Below, piece after piece: positions 16,051 to 23,175 of a stretch of 64,000 nucleotides of DNA; within the stretch, counting starts at the first letter, position 1; the number at the start of each line of letters is the position of its first letter. A model generated the notes under the pieces. That model was not told where the DNA came from. It searched no databases and saw nothing but the letters and a program-made list of their open reading frames with translations. The position numbers were made by a program, and so were the translations under genes. Source of the DNA: Nonomuraea spiralis (GTDB lineage: Bacteria > Actinomycetota > Actinomycetes > Streptosporangiales > Streptosporangiaceae); NCBI RefSeq assembly GCF_014648435.1, contig NZ_BMRC01000007.1, positions 62,001 to 126,000 of the forward strand. Reading direction: 5' to 3'.

Positions 16051-16617
16051 TCACGGGCCGTCGTCGCCGAAGGGCAGCGGCAGGCGCAGGCCGAGCGGCG
16101 CGTAGATCTCCAGCTGGTCGTAGTAGAAATGCTGGCCGGCGACCAGGTCGTCGCGCAGGTGCGAGAACCAGCAGCCCCGCACGCTGATGTGACCGCCCGT
16201 GGGGGCCAGCAGCTCGCCCCCGACCGTCAGGTACGGGCCGGTGTGCGTGCCGGTCGCCGTCAGCACGGTCGCCACCATGTCGTGCGCGGCGACGGTGTCC
16301 CACGGGGTGAAGCGCAGGTCGGGGAAGCCGTCCCATATCTGCCTGAAGTACGAGGCGATCTCCTCGGGATCGTGCGCCTCCATCTCGGGACTCACGACGA
16401 TCGCGTCCGGCGCGTAACACCGCAGCACCGCGTCGAGGTCGTGAGCGTTGGCGGCGTCGAGCAGCCGGCGCACGACGTCGCCCGGCGATGGCGGCACCTG
16501 TTCCATGCCGGCTACGTACCCGTGCCGGTACAGCTCACGGGCAAACCATCGCCACCGCCCGGAATACCTTTCCTGAAACGCGTCCGATGCCGGGCTCGGG
16601 ACCAACGGCCCGGTCAT
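16051..16617 (-). CDS. SnoaL-like NTF2-fold protein
   Basis: 188 residues if started at the ATG at 16617, which has a strong GGAGGAGG site. The conserved domain begins near residue 38 (VVRRLLDAANAHDLDAVLRCYAPDAIV) and continues through YFRQIWDGFPDLRFTPWDTVA and GCWFSHLRDDLVAGQHFYYD. It is a polyketide cyclase/SnoaL-like steroid-isomerase fold. A shorter start at 16506 lacks a ribosome site. The DosR-like boxes for the divergent stress-protein operon overlap its first codons, so this gene may be transcribed from the same control region. Function unknown. Confidence 0.75.
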   Translation of the reverse strand: MTGPLVPSPASDAFQERYSGRWRWFARELYRHGYVAGMEQVPPSPGDVVRRLLDAANAHDLDAVLRCYAPDAIVVSPEMEAHDPEEIASYFRQIWDGFPDLRFTPWDTVAAHDMVATVLTATGTHTGPYLTVGGELLAPTGGHISVRGCWFSHLRDDLVAGQHFYYDQLEIYAPLGLRLPLPFGDDGP

Positions 16618-16633
16618 GCGGGACCTCCTCCTC
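16598..16633. promoter_or_regulatory. DosR-like box pair upstream of the USP-CBS-flavodoxin operon
   Basis: GGGACCAACGGCCC (16598-16611) fits GGGACT-WW-AGTCCC in eight to nine positions. A second left half-site, GGGACC, starts 22 bases downstream (16620-16633). They lie 67-102 bases before the universal stress gene at 16700. The same motif and spacing recur before other genes in this island. Confidence 0.55.
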
Positions 16634-16699
16634 CGGTACGCCGCCGCCACCCGTACGAGGGTGAAGGCAGAGAGCTTCGACCGGTGAAGGAGACGCGTG

Positions 16700-17539
16700 A
16701 TGAGCACTCACATCGTCGTCGGCGTGGACGGGTCCGCCCCGGCGACCGAAGCGGTGGAATGGGCGGCCGCCGACGCCCGGCGGCGGGGTCTGGACCTGCG
16801 GATCGTGCACGTGTGCCCCGAGTGGTGGCACGGCGAGAACGTCGAGCACTGCGCCCGCGCCCTGGAGGCGGCCGCCGAGCGGGCCCGCGAGCGGGCCGGC
16901 GACGTCAAGGTGACCACGGAACTGCTCTCCGGGAACGTCGTCGAGGAGCTGATCCGCGAGTCGGCGACGGCCGACAGCGTGGTCCTGGGCAGCCGGGGGC
17001 TCGGCGGGTTCGCCGGGATGGTGGTCGGGTCGGTGAGCGTCGGCGTGGCCGGGCACGCGGCCGGGCCGGTCGTCGTCGTCCGCACGGCCGCCACGGCCGG
17101 GCACGCCACGGTGGTGGTCGGCTACGACGGCTCCGACGACGCGCGGGCGGCCATGGAGTACGCCGTCGAGCAGGCCCGTTCCCGCGGGGCCCGCCTGCAC
17201 GTGGTCTCGGCCTGGCAGGTGCCGGTGTTCTCGCCGTACGCCGTCGCGTACAACAGCCTGATCGAGGAGGCGGTGCGGCAGGCGCGCGAGGCCGCGCACG
17301 AGTGCGTCGTCCCCTGGCGGGCGGCCAACCCCGACCTGGTCATCACCGACGAGCAGCCGTGCGCGCACCCGGTCTCGGCCCTGATCCAGGCGGCCGGATC
17401 GGCCGACCTGGTCGTGGTCGGGTCGCGGGGCCGGGGCGGGTTCGCCGCCGCCGTGCTCGGCTCGGTCAGCCAGGGCGTGCTGCACCACGTGACCTGCCCG
17501 GTCGCGGTGGTCCGTCCCCGGACGGAGGAGCGGTCATGA
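16700..17539 (+). CDS. Universal stress protein, tandem UspA domains
   Basis: 279 residues from the ATG at 16700 (AAGGAG seven bases upstream; a GTG three bases earlier is also possible). Two UspA domains lie at about 1-140 and 145-278. Each has an ATP-binding G-2x-G-9x-G-S motif: GSRGLGGFAGMVVGS and GSRGRGGFAAAVLGS. The first strand ends in VGVDGSAPA. It is the first gene of an operon with the CBS protein (ATGA overlap) and the flavodoxin. DosR-like boxes precede it. Tandem USPs of this kind are core members of the mycobacterial DosR regulon (Rv1996, Rv2623 type); here they probably sense ATP in stress. Confidence 0.93.
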   Translation: MSTHIVVGVDGSAPATEAVEWAAADARRRGLDLRIVHVCPEWWHGENVEHCARALEAAAERARERAGDVKVTTELLSGNVVEELIRESATADSVVLGSRGLGGFAGMVVGSVSVGVAGHAAGPVVVVRTAATAGHATVVVGYDGSDDARAAMEYAVEQARSRGARLHVVSAWQVPVFSPYAVAYNSLIEEAVRQAREAAHECVVPWRAANPDLVITDEQPCAHPVSALIQAAGSADLVVVGSRGRGGFAAAVLGSVSQGVLHHVTCPVAVVRPRTEERS

Positions 17540-18036
17540 ACGGCTCGCCGACCGCCGGACAGGTGATGAGCCGCGTGCTGGTGGCCGTCCGGCCGGACGA
17601 GTCGCCGCTGATGGCCTGGGAGCTGATGCGCCGGGCCGGGGTGCACCACCTGCCGGTCGTCGACGGGCGGCACCTGGTGGGCATCCTGACCCGTGAGCGG
17701 CTGGCCGCGTCCTGGTCCGGCGGGCCGCAGGAGCAGGCCGGGCGCGAGGTGCGCGACCTGCTCGCGGGCGTCCGTACGCCCAGGGTCGGGCCCGGCACCT
17801 CGCTGAGCCGGGTCGCGGCCGTCATGCTCGACGCCGACGTGGACGCGGTGCCCGTGTTGTCCAGGGACGGCCTGGTCGGCCTGATCACCGCCAGGGACGT
17901 CCTGTCGGTGGTCGCCGGGCGGCTCAAACCGCGACACGAGCCGAGCGAAGTGGTGACCGGGATGTTCCACCTCGAACCGGTCCTGCCGGAACGGCGGGAG
18001 CCGGCCCGGTCGTCCAGGAGCTGGCGGGAGGCGTGA
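17536..18036 (+). CDS. CBS-domain pair protein (Hrp1-like)
   Basis: 166 residues. Two CBS motifs are present at about residues 7-60 (VMSRVLVAVRPDESPLMAWELM, then HHLPVVDGRHLVGILT) and 75-130 (RVGPGTSLSRVAAVMLDADVDAVPVL, then GLVGLITARDVL). It has no membrane or enzyme domain and has a basic C-terminal tail. Such stand-alone pairs bind adenine nucleotides; the DosR-regulated Hrp1 of M. tuberculosis is the best known example. Its ATG overlaps the stop of the universal stress gene, so both are made together. Confidence 0.9.
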   Translation: MNGSPTAGQVMSRVLVAVRPDESPLMAWELMRRAGVHHLPVVDGRHLVGILTRERLAASWSGGPQEQAGREVRDLLAGVRTPRVGPGTSLSRVAAVMLDADVDAVPVLSRDGLVGLITARDVLSVVAGRLKPRHEPSEVVTGMFHLEPVLPERREPARSSRSWREA

Positions 18037-18037
18037 C

Positions 18038-18556
18038 ATGAAGGCGCTGGTGGTCTACGAATCCATGTACGGCAACACCGAGAAGATCGCCCAGGCCGTG
18101 GCCGAAGGGCTGGCCACCCGGATGCGGGCCGAGGTGGCGGAGGTCGGCTCGGCCCCCGCGCACGTGGATGGCGACGTCGCGCTGCTGGTGGTGGGCGGCC
18201 CGACACACGTCTTCTCCATGAGCCGGGCCTCCACCCGCGAATCGGCGGCCCAGCAGGCCACCGGTCCGCTGGTCTCCCGGAGCCGGGGCGTACGCGAATG
18301 GCTGGCCACGCTGAGCACGTCGTCGGCCGGGCTCTGCTCGGCGGCGTTCGACACCCGCGTGGCCAGGCCCCGCCTGCCGGGCTCGGCCGGTGCCGCGGTC
18401 GCCAAGCGGCTGCGCCGCCTCGGCGTCCGGCAGGTCGTGCCGCCGCAGAGCTTCTACGTGACCGGCACCCAGGGGCCGCTCGCGGCGGGGGAGCTGGAGC
18501 GGGCCAGGCAGTGGGGCGAGAGCCTGGCCGCCTCGTTCCCGGTCCCGGCGTCCTGA
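18038..18556 (+). CDS. Flavodoxin-family protein
   Basis: 172 residues. The FMN phosphate loop is seen at the start (VVYESMYGNTEKIAQAVAEGL, the S/T-x-T/Y-G-N-T pattern), followed by VVGGPTHVFSMSR and GLCSAAFDTRV for the isoalloxazine loops. It begins one base after the CBS gene stop, so it is the third gene of the universal stress operon. It could be a low-potential electron carrier for a flavin or F420 reductase induced in the same response. A strong bidirectional terminator follows. Confidence 0.9.
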   Translation: MKALVVYESMYGNTEKIAQAVAEGLATRMRAEVAEVGSAPAHVDGDVALLVVGGPTHVFSMSRASTRESAAQQATGPLVSRSRGVREWLATLSTSSAGLCSAAFDTRVARPRLPGSAGAAVAKRLRRLGVRQVVPPQSFYVTGTQGPLAAGELERARQWGESLAASFPVPAS

Positions 18557-18562
18557 CGGCCC

Positions 18563-18605
18563 ACGAAGCGGCGCCCGGCGGTCATCCCGCCGGGCGCCGC
18601 TTCGT
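18563..18605. terminator. Strong bidirectional terminator
   Basis: A perfect 19-bp stem (ACGAAGCGGCGCCCGGCGG at 18563-18581, complement at 18587-18605) with a 5-base loop TCATC lies exactly between the convergent flavodoxin and P-type ATPase genes. The AC-GAAG and CTTC-GT ends give short U-containing tails on either strand. Confidence 0.9.
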
Positions 18606-18607
18606 CG

Positions 18608-21121
18608 TCAGGCCGCCGCGGGGCTGGGGGACGGGTGCAGGATCCGGTCCAGGCGGGCGGCGGCGTACCCGAGCGTGGACAGCGCGACGACGATCAGCAG
18701 GTCGCCCGGCGGCAGCGGCTCGGTGCCGAGCAGTTCGCGCAGCGGCGGCAGGTAGAGCCCGGCCAGTTGCAGGACGAGCGCGCCGGCCACGGCGAGCGGC
18801 AACATCGGGTTGGCCGGCGAACGCGGCCGGGTCCGGGTGCCGAGCGCCACGCCGAGCTGGGTGGCGCCGAGGGCGAAGAAGGCCATGCTCTGCCACGCCC
18901 GCCCGGTCAGCGAGGCCCAGACGGCCACGCCCAGGGTGACGGCGGTGAGCACGACGGCGATGCGGAGCACCCGCTGCCACAACCCCGCCCCCATGATGCT
19001 CTGGCCGGGCGGCCGGGGCGGGCCTGACATGGTTCCCGGCACGGTGGGCTCCCCGCCCAGCGCCACGCCGGGCAGGCCATGGGTGAGCAGGTTGATCCAC
19101 AGGATCTGGGCGGGCAGCAGCGGGAGCGGAAGCCCGACGAACGGCCCCAGCACCATCACCGCGATCTCGGCCGCGCCGCCCGACAGGCCGTAGACCAGGA
19201 AACGGCGGATGTTGGCGTAGACCCGGCGGCCCTCCTCGACGGCCGCGATGACGGTGTCCAGGTTGTCGTCGGCCAGCACCAGGTCGGCGGCCTGCCGGGC
19301 GACCTCCGTGCCGCGTTTGCCCATGGCCACCCCGATGTCGGCGCGGCGCAGCGCGGGGCCGTCGTTGACGCCGTCGCCGGTCATCGCCAGGACCTCGCCG
19401 CGATCCCGCAGGCCCTGGATGATGTCGAGCTTCTGCTCCGGCGTGGCCCGCGCGTACACGCCGGCCGGCTCCCCGGCGAGCGCGCCGGGCTCGCGGCAGT
19501 CGACGACCCGGTCGCCGGCCTCGACGATGCCCAGGTCGGCGGCGACGGCGCGGGCGGTGCCGGGATGGTCCCCGGTGATGAGCACGGGCCTGATGCCGGC
19601 CCGCCTGCAGTCGGCCACGGCCGCCGCCGCGGCGGGACGCGGCGGGTCCAGGATCGCGACCAGCCCGAGCAGCGACAACCCGCTCTCCCGTACGGGGGAC
19701 GGGACGGCGTCCAGGTCGGCGCTCGCCACGGCCAGGACGCGGTAGCCGTCGCGGGCGTACCGGTCGGCCTGGGCGGCGGCGCGGGCCAGCAGCGCCGGGT
19801 CGTCGGTCAGCACGGCCGGGTCCAGCAGCGCCTCGGGAGCGCCCTTGCAGAGCAGCCGGGCACCGCCTTCCGGCAGGAGATGCACCGTGCTCATCCGCTT
19901 GCGGCCGCTGTCGAACGGCAGCTCGGCGGCCCTCGGGAAACGTGCCTGGAGGCTCTGGCGGTCGAGGCCGAGCCGGGCGGCGGCGGCCAGCAGGGCCGCC
20001 TCGGTCGGGTCGCCCAGCGCCGTCCACTCCTCGCCGGCCTCCAGCGGCGGGCGCAGCCGCGCGTCGTTGCACAACGTCGCGGCCGTCAGCAGCGCGGCGA
20101 ACGCCTCCGGGCCCGCGCCGCCGGCGATCTCGCCGTCGGGCGCGTAGCCGGAACCGGTGACCGTGGCCTCCGCCGCCGGGGTCCACAGGCGCCGGGCGAC
20201 CATCCGGCCCTCGGTGAGGGTGCCCGTCTTGTCGGTGGCGAGCACGGTCACCGAGCCCAGCGTCTCGACGGCGGGCAGGTTGCGTACGAGCGCGTCCCGC
20301 GCGGCCATCCGGCGGGCGCCGAGGGCCAGGCTCAAGGTCACGACCGCGGGCAGCGACTCGGGCACGGCGGCCACCACCAGGCTGATCGCGGTCACCACCA
20401 TCAGCTCGACCGGCTGGCCGCGTACCAGGCCCAGCGTCAGGACCAGCGCCGACAGCAGCACCGCGACGGCGGCCAGCATCCGTCCGACCCCCACCAGGCG
20501 GCGCTGCAGCGGCGTGAGCCCGGCCCCCTTGACCATGAGGGCGGCGATCCGGCCGCTCGCGCTCGCCGCGCCGATCGCGGTGACGACCGCCCGGCCCCTG
20601 CCCCGCGCCACGACGGTGCCGGAGGAGACGGCCGCGCCCTCGGCCTTGTCCACGGGTACGGACTCGCCGGTCAGCGCCGACTCGTCGACCAGCAGCGCCG
20701 CCGACTCCACCACCTCGGCGTCGGCCGGGACGATGTCGCCCTCGGCGAGCACCAGCAGATCCCCGGCCACGACGTCGCCCGCCGGGATCTGCCGCTGGTG
20801 ACCGTCGCGCACCACGCGGGCCTCGGGGGTGGCGAGCTCGGCCAGGGCCGCGATGGCGCGGTCGGCGCGTACCTCCTGGGCCACCCCGACGGCCGTGTTG
20901 ACCACGATCACCAGCGCGATCACGGCGGCGTCGGTCCAGTCGCCGGTGGAGACGGTCAGCGCCGCCGCGATGAGCAGCACGATGATGAGCGGGTCGCGGA
21001 GCTGCGTGACGACGCGCCGCCACAGCGGGGTGGGCGGTTTGCGCGGGAGCAGGTTGGGGCCGTCCCGCTCCAGGCGCGCGGCGGCCTCGGCCGACGACAG
21101 ACCGGGAGACGATGGCGTCAC
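18608..21121 (-). CDS. P-type cation-transporting ATPase (P2, CtpF/PacL-like)
   Basis: 837 residues from the GTG at 21121, preceded by GGAAGGAC. The order is N-terminal cation ATPase domain, helices M1-M2 (PLIIVLLIAAALTVSTG, DAAVIALVIVVNTAVGVAQE), actuator loop LTGESVP, M4 with AVPESLPAVVTLSLALGA, phosphorylation site DKTGTLT near residue 315, hinge TGDGVNDGPAL and six C-terminal helices. This is the calcium/cation branch. CtpF, a member of this branch, is in the DosR regulon of mycobacteria. The ion is not certain: M4 has PES instead of the usual PEG. It is monocistronic and divergent from the universal stress gene at 21346. Confidence 0.93.
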   Translation of the reverse strand: MTPSSPGLSSAEAAARLERDGPNLLPRKPPTPLWRRVVTQLRDPLIIVLLIAAALTVSTGDWTDAAVIALVIVVNTAVGVAQEVRADRAIAALAELATPEARVVRDGHQRQIPAGDVVAGDLLVLAEGDIVPADAEVVESAALLVDESALTGESVPVDKAEGAAVSSGTVVARGRGRAVVTAIGAASASGRIAALMVKGAGLTPLQRRLVGVGRMLAAVAVLLSALVLTLGLVRGQPVELMVVTAISLVVAAVPESLPAVVTLSLALGARRMAARDALVRNLPAVETLGSVTVLATDKTGTLTEGRMVARRLWTPAAEATVTGSGYAPDGEIAGGAGPEAFAALLTAATLCNDARLRPPLEAGEEWTALGDPTEAALLAAAARLGLDRQSLQARFPRAAELPFDSGRKRMSTVHLLPEGGARLLCKGAPEALLDPAVLTDDPALLARAAAQADRYARDGYRVLAVASADLDAVPSPVRESGLSLLGLVAILDPPRPAAAAAVADCRRAGIRPVLITGDHPGTARAVAADLGIVEAGDRVVDCREPGALAGEPAGVYARATPEQKLDIIQGLRDRGEVLAMTGDGVNDGPALRRADIGVAMGKRGTEVARQAADLVLADDNLDTVIAAVEEGRRVYANIRRFLVYGLSGGAAEIAVMVLGPFVGLPLPLLPAQILWINLLTHGLPGVALGGEPTVPGTMSGPPRPPGQSIMGAGLWQRVLRIAVVLTAVTLGVAVWASLTGRAWQSMAFFALGATQLGVALGTRTRPRSPANPMLPLAVAGALVLQLAGLYLPPLRELLGTEPLPPGDLLIVVALSTLGYAAARLDRILHPSPSPAAA

Positions 21122-21274
21122 GTGGGTGTCCTTCCTGCCCGCCGTGGTCTTGCAGGTCGGCGGAGTCGATACGTGGGTCTCAGGACTTAGTCTTGGCGAA
21201 CGGCGCGGCCGTAAACAGGGACGGCGACGCCGCCCGCCCGCTCCAGCCTCCAGGCCCCGGCCCGTACGGCATCA

Positions 21275-21309
21275 GGGGCGAAAGTCACGAAAGGCGGGAC
21301 CTTCGGCCG
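21275..21309. promoter_or_regulatory. DosR-like box pair upstream of a single-domain USP
   Basis: GGGACCTTCGGCCG (21296-21309) is 37 bases from the stress-protein ATG. A second, weaker match, GGGGCGAAAGTCAC, with a near-consensus right half (AGTCAC), lies 21 bases upstream (21275-21288). A shorter dyad, AGGACT-T-AGTCTT (21182-21194), nearer the divergent ATPase gene has one base too few in the centre and is doubtful. Confidence 0.5.
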
Positions 21310-21345
21310 CTCCGCGCACGGGTACGGCGGGCCGAGGATGAGGGC

Positions 21346-21825
21346 ATGGACGATCGTCGTGTCATGGTCGGGATCGACGGCACCGGTGACTGCGAGGCCG
21401 CGCTGCTGTGGGCCGCCGAGGAGGCGGACCGCCGCGGTGCGCGGCTGGTCGTGGTGCACGCCTGGGAGCCCAGGACCGAGCACAGGGCGCCCTACGCGCG
21501 TCATCCGGCGGAGCCGGCTGGACTTGAGGAGGCCTGCGCGGGGGTCGTACTCGATCGCGCGCTCGCCCTGGCCCGGGAGCGGATCCCCGGCGTCGCCGTC
21601 GAGGGACGGCTCGTACGGGGACGGCCCGAGGCGGCACTCGCGGAGCGGGCCCGCGGGGCCGGCCTGCTGGTGCTCGGCTCCGCCGCGCGGCGCGCGGGGG
21701 ACGGCAGGCTCGGCGCGGTGTTGCTGACGTGCCTGCGCCTGCAGCCGTGCCCGGTGGTCGTGGTGCCGGCGGCGGGGCCGGGCGGCGTCCGGCCGGCCGG
21801 CGCCGACCTCGCCCTGGCCCACTGA
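21346..21825 (+). CDS. Universal stress protein, single and degenerate UspA domain
   Basis: 159 residues. The N-terminal strand VMVGIDGTGDCEAALLWAAEEA and the strands VVVHAWEP and LLVLGSAARRAG are clear UspA features. The ATP-binding glycine motif G-2x-G-9x-G-S/T is not conserved (GSAARRAGDGRLGAVLL), so this copy may not bind ATP. The start at 21346 is chosen because the conserved domain begins there; the frame is open further up. A DosR-like box pair sits immediately upstream, and the P-type ATPase gene is divergent. Confidence 0.85.
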   Translation: MDDRRVMVGIDGTGDCEAALLWAAEEADRRGARLVVVHAWEPRTEHRAPYARHPAEPAGLEEACAGVVLDRALALARERIPGVAVEGRLVRGRPEAALAERARGAGLLVLGSAARRAGDGRLGAVLLTCLRLQPCPVVVVPAAGPGGVRPAGADLALAH

Positions 21826-21912
21826 GGGCTGCTGAGGGGCCGCTGAGGGTTCTCCGGAAGCGCCGCGCGCCGCCCGGGAAGGCGGTGCGACGCGGGCGCG
21901 GACGTCGTCCTG

Positions 21913-22041
21913 TTACGACTCGGCCGTGACGGCGGCGGCCAGCCGGCGTACCTGCTCCTCCAGTTCGTCGACCCGCTGTTTCAGGGCCAGCAGCTCGGCT
22001 TCGAGCGCCGGTGACTGCATGAGCACACGTCCACCGATCAC
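21913..22041 (-). CDS. 42-residue coiled-coil protein, unrecognised
   Basis: A short frame from GTG 22041 to the TAA at 21913; AGGGG lies nine bases upstream of the GTG. An internal ATG at 22020 would give 35 residues. From residue 8 the sequence has a clear leucine heptad pattern (LEAELLALKQRVDELEEQ, then VRRLAAAV), so a short parallel coiled coil or helical hairpin is likely. It starts 113 bases from the DosR-like box pair at 22154-22190 and is divergent from the tandem stress protein, so both may share that control. It has the codon bias of a real gene. I do not recognise a family. Confidence 0.55.
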   Translation of the reverse strand: MIGGRVLMQSPALEAELLALKQRVDELEEQVRRLAAAVTAES

Positions 22042-22153
22042 GACGGTTCACCCCTTCGTCTCTTCCGGGACAAGCACCATCGTGCGCCTCCGGACGCGCT
22101 TCGGCCAGCGGCGAACGTCCCGGACCCGGGGGACGACCGCACCCCACCGGGCA

Positions 22154-22190
22154 GGGTCCTTCGGCCCTGTCCCTGAACGACCTCCGGCCC
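22154..22190. promoter_or_regulatory. DosR-like box pair between coiled-coil and USP genes
   Basis: GGGTCCTTCGGCCC (22154-22167) is followed 23 bases later by a weaker ACGACCTCCGGCCC (22177-22190). The pair lies 56-92 bases before the universal stress gene at 22246. The first core is identical in all 14 bases to the box before the GH65 gene at 36865-36878. Confidence 0.6.
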
Positions 22191-22245
22191 TGCGAGGAAC
22201 GGGGGCCGGTGGGGTCCCCTGGGAGGTGACGAAGGAGGGAACATC

Positions 22246-23094
22246 ATGATCGTTGTAGGAGTCGACGGCTCGGTGGCCGCGCGGGCGGCCGTCGTGTGGG
22301 CCGCCAACGACGCCTTCCGCCTGCGGACGCCGTTGCGGATCGTGCACGCCGTGGACCGGACGCCGTACCAGATCCACCGGTTCGCCACGGCCTGGATGCC
22401 CGACATGCTGATGGACGAGGGACGGCGGATCCTGCGCGAGGCCGAGGCGCTGGCCCACGAGCGTCAGCCGTCCGTCGAGGTGACGACGCTGGACGTCGAA
22501 GGTGTGCCCGCGACGGTCCTGCGCGCGCAGGAGAAGGAGGCCACCGAGATCGTGCTCGGCAGCCGCGGCCTCGGCGGGTTCGCCGGCGCGCTGCTGGGCT
22601 CGGTCAGCACGAACGTCGCCGGGCACGCCCGCTGCCCCGTCGTGGTCGTACGCGGCGAGCACCAGCAGGTGCGCGGGCAGGTCGTGGCCGGGGTGGACGA
22701 CTCGCCGGAGTGCGAGCCCGCCCTCGCCTACGCCTTCGAGCAGGCCAGGCTGCGGGGCGCCACGCTGCGGGTGCTGCACGCCTGGCAGCTGCCGGTGCAC
22801 GCGTTCGCGCCGGAGGCCGCCTACGACCTGGACGAGGTCCGCGCCGCCCAGCACCAGGTCGTCGCCGAGCGGGTGAACGGGTTCGCCGCCGACTACCCGG
22901 AGGTGAACGTCCTGCGGGAGGCCCCGACGGCCCATCCGGTGGACGCGCTCACGGCGGCGTCCGACGAGGCCGACCTGCTGGTCGTGGGCTCGCACGGACG
23001 CGGTGGCCTGGGGTCGGCGCTGCTCGGCTCGGTCAGCCGCGGCGTGCTGCACCACGCCCGCTGCCCGGTGGCGGTCGTCCGTGCGCGGGACTGA
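22246..23094 (+). CDS. Universal stress protein, tandem UspA domains
   Basis: 282 residues; two UspA domains at about 1-140 and 145-280. The glycine motifs GSRGLGGFAGALLGS and GSHGRGGLGSALLGS are intact, so both halves should bind ATP. The second half (YAFEQARLRGATLRVLHAWQ, VHAFAPEAAYDLDEVRAAQ) is very close to the protein at 32024-32887, so these two are recent paralogs. It is preceded by a GGAGG-type site and a DosR-like box pair. It sits just upstream of the phosphoketolase gene, which has its own box pair. Confidence 0.94.
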   Translation: MIVVGVDGSVAARAAVVWAANDAFRLRTPLRIVHAVDRTPYQIHRFATAWMPDMLMDEGRRILREAEALAHERQPSVEVTTLDVEGVPATVLRAQEKEATEIVLGSRGLGGFAGALLGSVSTNVAGHARCPVVVVRGEHQQVRGQVVAGVDDSPECEPALAYAFEQARLRGATLRVLHAWQLPVHAFAPEAAYDLDEVRAAQHQVVAERVNGFAADYPEVNVLREAPTAHPVDALTAASDEADLLVVGSHGRGGLGSALLGSVSRGVLHHARCPVAVVRARD

Positions 23095-23102
23095 CGCCGC
23101 GC

Positions 23103-23139
23103 GGGACCCTCTGCCCCCCGAGGACGGGACCAAGGGCCC
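23103..23139. promoter_or_regulatory. DosR-like box pair upstream of the phosphoketolase gene
   Basis: GGGACCCTCTGCCC (23103-23116) and GGGACCAAGGGCCC (23126-23139) are 23 bases apart and end 37 bases before the ATG at 23176. The second is the best-formed box in the window: the half-sites GGGACC and GGGCCC (read on the other strand) flank AA. The spacing equals that of the pair at 22154-22190. Confidence 0.65.
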
Positions 23140-23175
23140 TAGGGAACGCGCACAGCTCAGGAAATCATCGTCGTC

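Noticed and set aside
21126-21139. GTGTCCTTCCTGCC as a DosR-like box for the ATPase
   Set aside because: On the coding strand it is simply the GGAAGGAC ribosome site of that gene.
21182-21194. AGGACT-T-AGTCTT near the P-type ATPase as a DosR box
   Set aside because: The centre is one base too short for the box and the right half is poor, so it is not listed as a site for the ATPase gene.
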